From: a virus
Virus record (IMG/VR): IMGVR_UViG_3300034418_006779
Span: 1-64,000 of that record
Strand: one strand, 5' to 3'
DNA length: 64,000 nucleotides
The notes under the pieces are model-generated. The model saw nothing but the letters and a program-made list of their open reading frames with translations, was not told where the DNA came from and made no database searches. Within the stretch, counting starts at the first letter, position 1; each line of letters starts with the position of its first letter. Shown here one piece after another: positions 55,301 to 61,300 of this stretch. The translations under genes and the position numbers were made by a program.

Positions 55301-58300
55301 ATTAAGAAGCATTTTCAGGGGCTCGACAAGTTCTACATGCACAAGATGTTTGGAGCCAACAAGAACATGACTGATCAACAAAGAGAGTTGGCCATTCAGA
55401 AAGCAGCTCTTGATATGGAGATCAACTACATGATTGCAAATGCAAACATGTATATGTTATTTATTGGTGACCCAGCTTTGTATTTTAAACCTAGCATGAC
55501 TAAGGATCTCATCAAGAAATATCCAGACCCTATTGATTTTATCAGGGCGTATCATTCTGAGGTTAACGATGAGTATAGAATCAATGTGGTCAAAGATACA
55601 TTCGATAATGCTGGTAAACGTCTAGCAGGGGATATTGCTCCTGGATATGAGTTAGCAGATACAGCTAACCCAGATTTTGCAGATGATCTTGAGATTAATT
55701 ATATGTTCTTAGGCGATGTTAAAATTGCTAGTGTAGAAAAAGAATACTTAAAACGATTAGGATTGGGAGATGCCTATGATGGGCTCGAAGGTGCAGATGG
55801 TCAGGAGTATACTCACTGGTCAGAGCACTTAAAAATACTATATCATTTGGGTAGACTGACAGATGATGATTATGAGAGAATTACAGATAAACTAGACAGA
55901 GGTGAAGACCTGAATGATTCAGATTTGAAGACTGTTCTTCAGCCAATGAAACCTGTTTATGTTAACAACAGATGGGATGAGGGATTAAGTACTTACATCA
56001 GAACCTATGTTAAAACGTCTGCATTCCCTCTACTTCCACAGCTGACTCGTGATCTCGAAATAGATAAGCTAACTCAATTTTTAGAAGAAAGATACCAAGA
56101 TCCAGAAGCACTGACAATACATCGCGTTCCTATGATGTCTGGTACTAAGGTTGGTGGATTTAGCGATGCCGTTGAGTTCATGAATGCAGATGGTACATTT
56201 AAGACATCGGAAGAATTGGCAGAGGCCGGAGCCTTTAATCAAGATCTACACGTGATTACTGTACCTCGCCAAGGATTTAGAATTCAGCAAGATGTTCCTT
56301 ACAAAGAAGATAAAGATGAGATCAACCGTGTATCGCAGGCTGCTAAACTTTTGGTAGTAAACATGATGGGGCAGAAAGGATTTGAACCCAAGAGGTTTAT
56401 TATAGATAATAGAATCTATGACCTCGTTCCTTCTATTAGAGAGTTCTTCATTGATGATGAAGGCAATGAAATAGACCATGACTTCTCAGGAGAGGATATG
56501 AATAAGATCTATAATGCCATATTCAAATATCTGTATGAGGAAGACATGAGAGGATTCGTAAACGAATTCATGGAAGAGAATGGAGAAGACCTCGACTGGA
56601 ATAAAGTAAAGGATGTAATTAGAGACGAGGCAATAGCACGTAACTATCCACCAACAATGGTGGACGCTATTGATATGTTTGATGATGTAGCATTCTTGAA
56701 GTTCTCACCATACGCTCTACAGTTTCAAGCCTTGCTTAACTCTATTGTTAATAACAGAGTGTTGAAGAAAACAATGCCAGGCCACTCATACGTACTTGGA
56801 TCAGAGGAAGGATTTAGAATTCAGGAAGGACTTACAGAAGATAATCTTAAGAATACTGAGATTATCTATACTGGTTCATTCAATGGTAAATATCTACAAC
56901 CCGCTAGATACTTGACAGTAGAAAATGCTAATGAAAAAGAAATTGCTGATGCTAGAAAGGAGAACAGAATTCTTAAAGAGGAGAAAGATGGTGTAGAAGT
57001 AGAATACATTGTAACCGAAAAAGGTAAAAAAATTATGAGGGGAGATCAAGTATTTGTAGCTCCTAGATTTAAAATTGAAGATAAAAACGGGAAAGAGCGT
57101 TATATTGATCTTAGAGAAACTTATTCAGATGGTACATATAAGTGGTTGAACAAGGACAAGAACGGAAGGCTTACTCTCAAGAAGAGTAAATTCTCTAAAC
57201 AAGCTCTTGAGATGTTTGGAATGCGTATCCCTAACCAGGGTCCTAACTCCACAGCATATATTGAGATTGCAGGGTTCTTACCTAAGAAGATGGGGGACTT
57301 GATTATTGCACCTCGTGACTTCACAGCTCGAATGGGTTCTGACTTTGACGTTGATAAACTGTACTGTTATCAATATTACTATTCTGTTAACAAGTCTGGT
57401 AAGATTGTGGCTTATAAAGGAAAAAATGATAAGAAGAGATTAAAAAATGCATTGGTGAATGTTCACATGACTATTACTAGTAACCCGGATGAGAATGTAC
57501 AGAAAGCTATCAGTACTCCATTGAATGAGTGGAGACTTGGTGAGATTGGTAATACCATATTAGGATTCAGAGAGAAGAGATTTTCTGAAAGAGATCCTGA
57601 GACTGGCGAAGTTATTCCAGCTAATGAATCCTTTAGTGGAATATCCTCTGAGTATCAGAGAACTAAGTATCTCAATGCTCGTGCTGGTAAGATTGGTGTA
57701 GGTGTATTCTCTCAGGATTCAGTATTTAATGCTATGCTGCAGCAGCATAGAGTTACCTTAATGAGACAACAAACTGACGATTCTTGGGATGACCATTTCG
57801 AAAAGTTTGGGGATCAGGACTCGAAGCTAATGTACACAACGGACACTACTGATGGAACACTAACTAAGATGGAGGTTATCTCTGCTTGGCAGTCTGCGGC
57901 GGTGGACGATGAAACATTACAGATTCTTTATAAGCTGAATGTTAACTCTACTACTATGCCGGTTGTTAGGTATATGAACCAGATTGGTTTTGTTGAGGAG
58001 ACTCCATGGTTCTTGACTCAAGATGCTATGTTTGACTACTTAGACTTTTTGAACCAAGGTATGAAAAGAGCTGATGCGGTTAGTGCAGTATTTAAAAAGT
58101 ACAACATCAAATTTCCTGATGAAGCTGAAAAACTGAAGGAGTTTAAGAACGATTTATATGAAGAAGCTAATGAAATTGGATTAGATAAACTCAAGCACAT
58201 GGTTGAGAATGGCCCTGACTCTGATGATTATACTCCAGAAGAGTATGCTAGAATTCAAGGAGCACTGTTCTATAAGTTTCTAGACTTCACTAAGAAAGGC

Positions 58301-61300
58301 GAAGACATTGGAGACTTACAGCGTAGGCTGGGTCGTGATACCAAAACAGTTGGTAAGAACTTGATTGAAACTTTGGAGATTCTTAAGCCAGCGGAGAATA
58401 AATCTAAGATGTATAAGATGGCTAATGAAGAGAAGTTATTTAATGAGACAATTCCTGGTTGGATTTACATGAATGCTTTACCATTGGCTCTTAAGTTTGA
58501 TGATATATTTCAAGTACAGTCACCTCTTATAGAAGAAGTATATTCGTTCTTAGATGACGCTGTACGCTGGACACTACCCAATGATACTCGTGAGAAAATC
58601 TACAAACATATGATTTCTTACTTTTTCTCACTACCTAAATTTGGTATGTTTGATGGAGACGTTGTGTCAGCTAGAGAAAGACTATTTTTTGACAGCAGGG
58701 TAACAAATGGAATGCTGTGGGATAGAATGATCGAGCAACAACTGCAAGGATTGAGAGATAAAATCTCTTCTCGATTTGTAGTAGGAGAGACTACTGATAA
58801 TCAAGCTATTGAGTATGTAGCTGCCTCAGATACTTACATTATCTCATCGGCTCTTGATCTAAACGCTGTTACATCTATGATGGATAGAGCAGCTATATTT
58901 GATGAGAAATCTACTAAGAACAGCTTTATCATTAAGCATTGGAACAAACCTACTAAGAAAGAGCGAAACAAAGCAGTTAATACAGACGGGAAGAAAGGAC
59001 GGTTAGAGTCTACTTTTAATAGTGACCCTACTCAACTTCAGAAGTTTGTAGTAGCAGCAAAAATATATTCTTTGGCTAATCAATCAGAGAAAATTGAAGC
59101 AGCTCATTTTAAGTACGCGTTGAATAACTTCATTAAACTAGCGCAAGCTAGAGATGTGAATCCTGTGAATAATATGTCATTGGCATCTATTTTCTCAAAT
59201 ATTATGTCACATGATTATGTTAGGAACAATCCTTTCTTGATTGGTATGACCGCAGACATTAATGAACAAGGAATTAGTAAGCTAACTTTCAATGCTACCG
59301 AAGGAACGTTAATGAACGAGCGAGTTTATAGTGAGGCTTTTCTAAATCTATTTAATGACGTACGCCAACCTGTGTTAGGAGTATTCAACGGAATACGATA
59401 TACGCCCAAGTTATTAGGACAGGAATTAATTAAGTATGCTATGCTCTCCGGTGCTAAACAGGAAGCGATTGAATTTACTAAATATATTCCGCCAAGTATT
59501 CTATACAATCTCCCTCTTGCTTCTCCAGATGGTAGAACAATAGGTGACGAGGTTAGTAACGCTTCACTTAGAGATCTAGACATGTTCCAGAACTTTAAGT
59601 ACCAGTTCCTACAGCACATGTCAGAGCATCTGATCAAGGTTAGTTCTTACTCAATGGATCTTGACAACTACGTTAAGAAAGGTAAGAAGTTTAACCATAA
59701 AGAAGACCTACTTCCTGCTGTTATTGATAAGTCCAGAATTAACTTCAAGGATAACAATATCAAAACAGAAGAGGGTGAGTTCTTCATTCCACATGCTTTT
59801 GTTACTGAAGAGGTAGCTACTAAAAAGATGGTAGTATATGTCAGTAACAGAAATAACAAGTACCATAAGGTAGATAGTCTTGGAGTATTCGGTATGAGAG
59901 AGTATGATCCTAGTAAGCAGTTTGCTGCGTCAACAGTGAACCATGCGGCTAATACTACTACTCATGTAAACTTTGCTGATAACTATAGTGATGATCTTGT
60001 TAAGTGGGAGAAAGCTCAAGTACTCAAACCTATGGAAGTAGAGGAGTTTGAGAGACTCATAGATGCAAACTTAATGAGTGAGACAGCTACTCCTAGTATG
60101 GCCGAAGTTATTACTGCAACTAAGAAGTATACTAAGTTTGACTTTGAAAAGAGTATGCTTGAAACCTACGCTCAGATGGCAATTCTAACTGGTGTAGAGT
60201 TTAGTGTTAATCAACCTGTTGAAGGAACTTCAAGATATGATAATGAAACATATTATGATCCAGCATCTAACAGAGTTAACATCAACAAAGACACTCTAGA
60301 TAAAGTAACTGAGATCTTAGGCTCGAAAGGAGAAGCGTTTAAGTACTTGCTGATGCACGAGCTGGGTCACGCCTTTACTAAAATGTTTATTCATAAACAT
60401 CCTTCACATCGCTTGACCATTCAGATCAAACAACTACAACAAGAGTTTGTTAGAAACTTGGATAAAGAATCTGATGCATGGAAAGAATTGGTAGAAGAAA
60501 ATGCTTACATTGAAAATACTCTTACTGACATTCATGAGTTCATAGCTTACGCTATGAGCGATAACAAGTTCCAGAAAGTACTTGCCGGGATGAAGAGAAA
60601 GAACGAATCAATGTTGAACAAGTTCTTCCGTTTGATCAAAGGGATCATAGGAGATTTGGCTAGAATGTTGGGAGTTAAAATCAATGACACTCTCTTGGAA
60701 ATCACATTAACTAATGTAATGCAGATGCAATCTCTGTACGCAGCTTCCGTTTCGGATGTAGATCCGGATACTGGAGTCTCAGCTTTTGAACAACTTACAG
60801 AGGGATCTAATGCAGGAATAGTAATTTATGAGATGGATGGAAAGATGTATGAGTTCACTCTTGATGGAGTAGGCGTTCCGATTAGTTATCGTAGAGGAAC
60901 TGATCTAACTAACCTACAAAGTCCTCGTTCGTACACAGGAGATAGATTAGTAGCAAAAACTAAGGAGCTCTATTATGATGCTCTCAAAGATGGAGCTATG
61001 ATTCTAGGTAAGACTACTGAGTCTACTCAAATGAGTTCAGAAATAAGCAAGAGACCTAGCATTGAAGAGACCATTGCTGCGATGGATAGAGCAGGTAGGA
61101 TCGAAAGAGATAGCGAAGGAAATTTGACAGATGTTAAAGCACTTAACGGTAAGTCATCTAAACTTTTCCATTCTCTTACTGAGATTGTTCCTGACGCTGA
61201 GCAAGCTCTTAGAGAGTATGCTAATGTAACAGCGTATAAGGGTGATTGGGATCAACTAGAACTAGACTCCAATGGGGAACCTGATTTGGTTGAACTAAAT

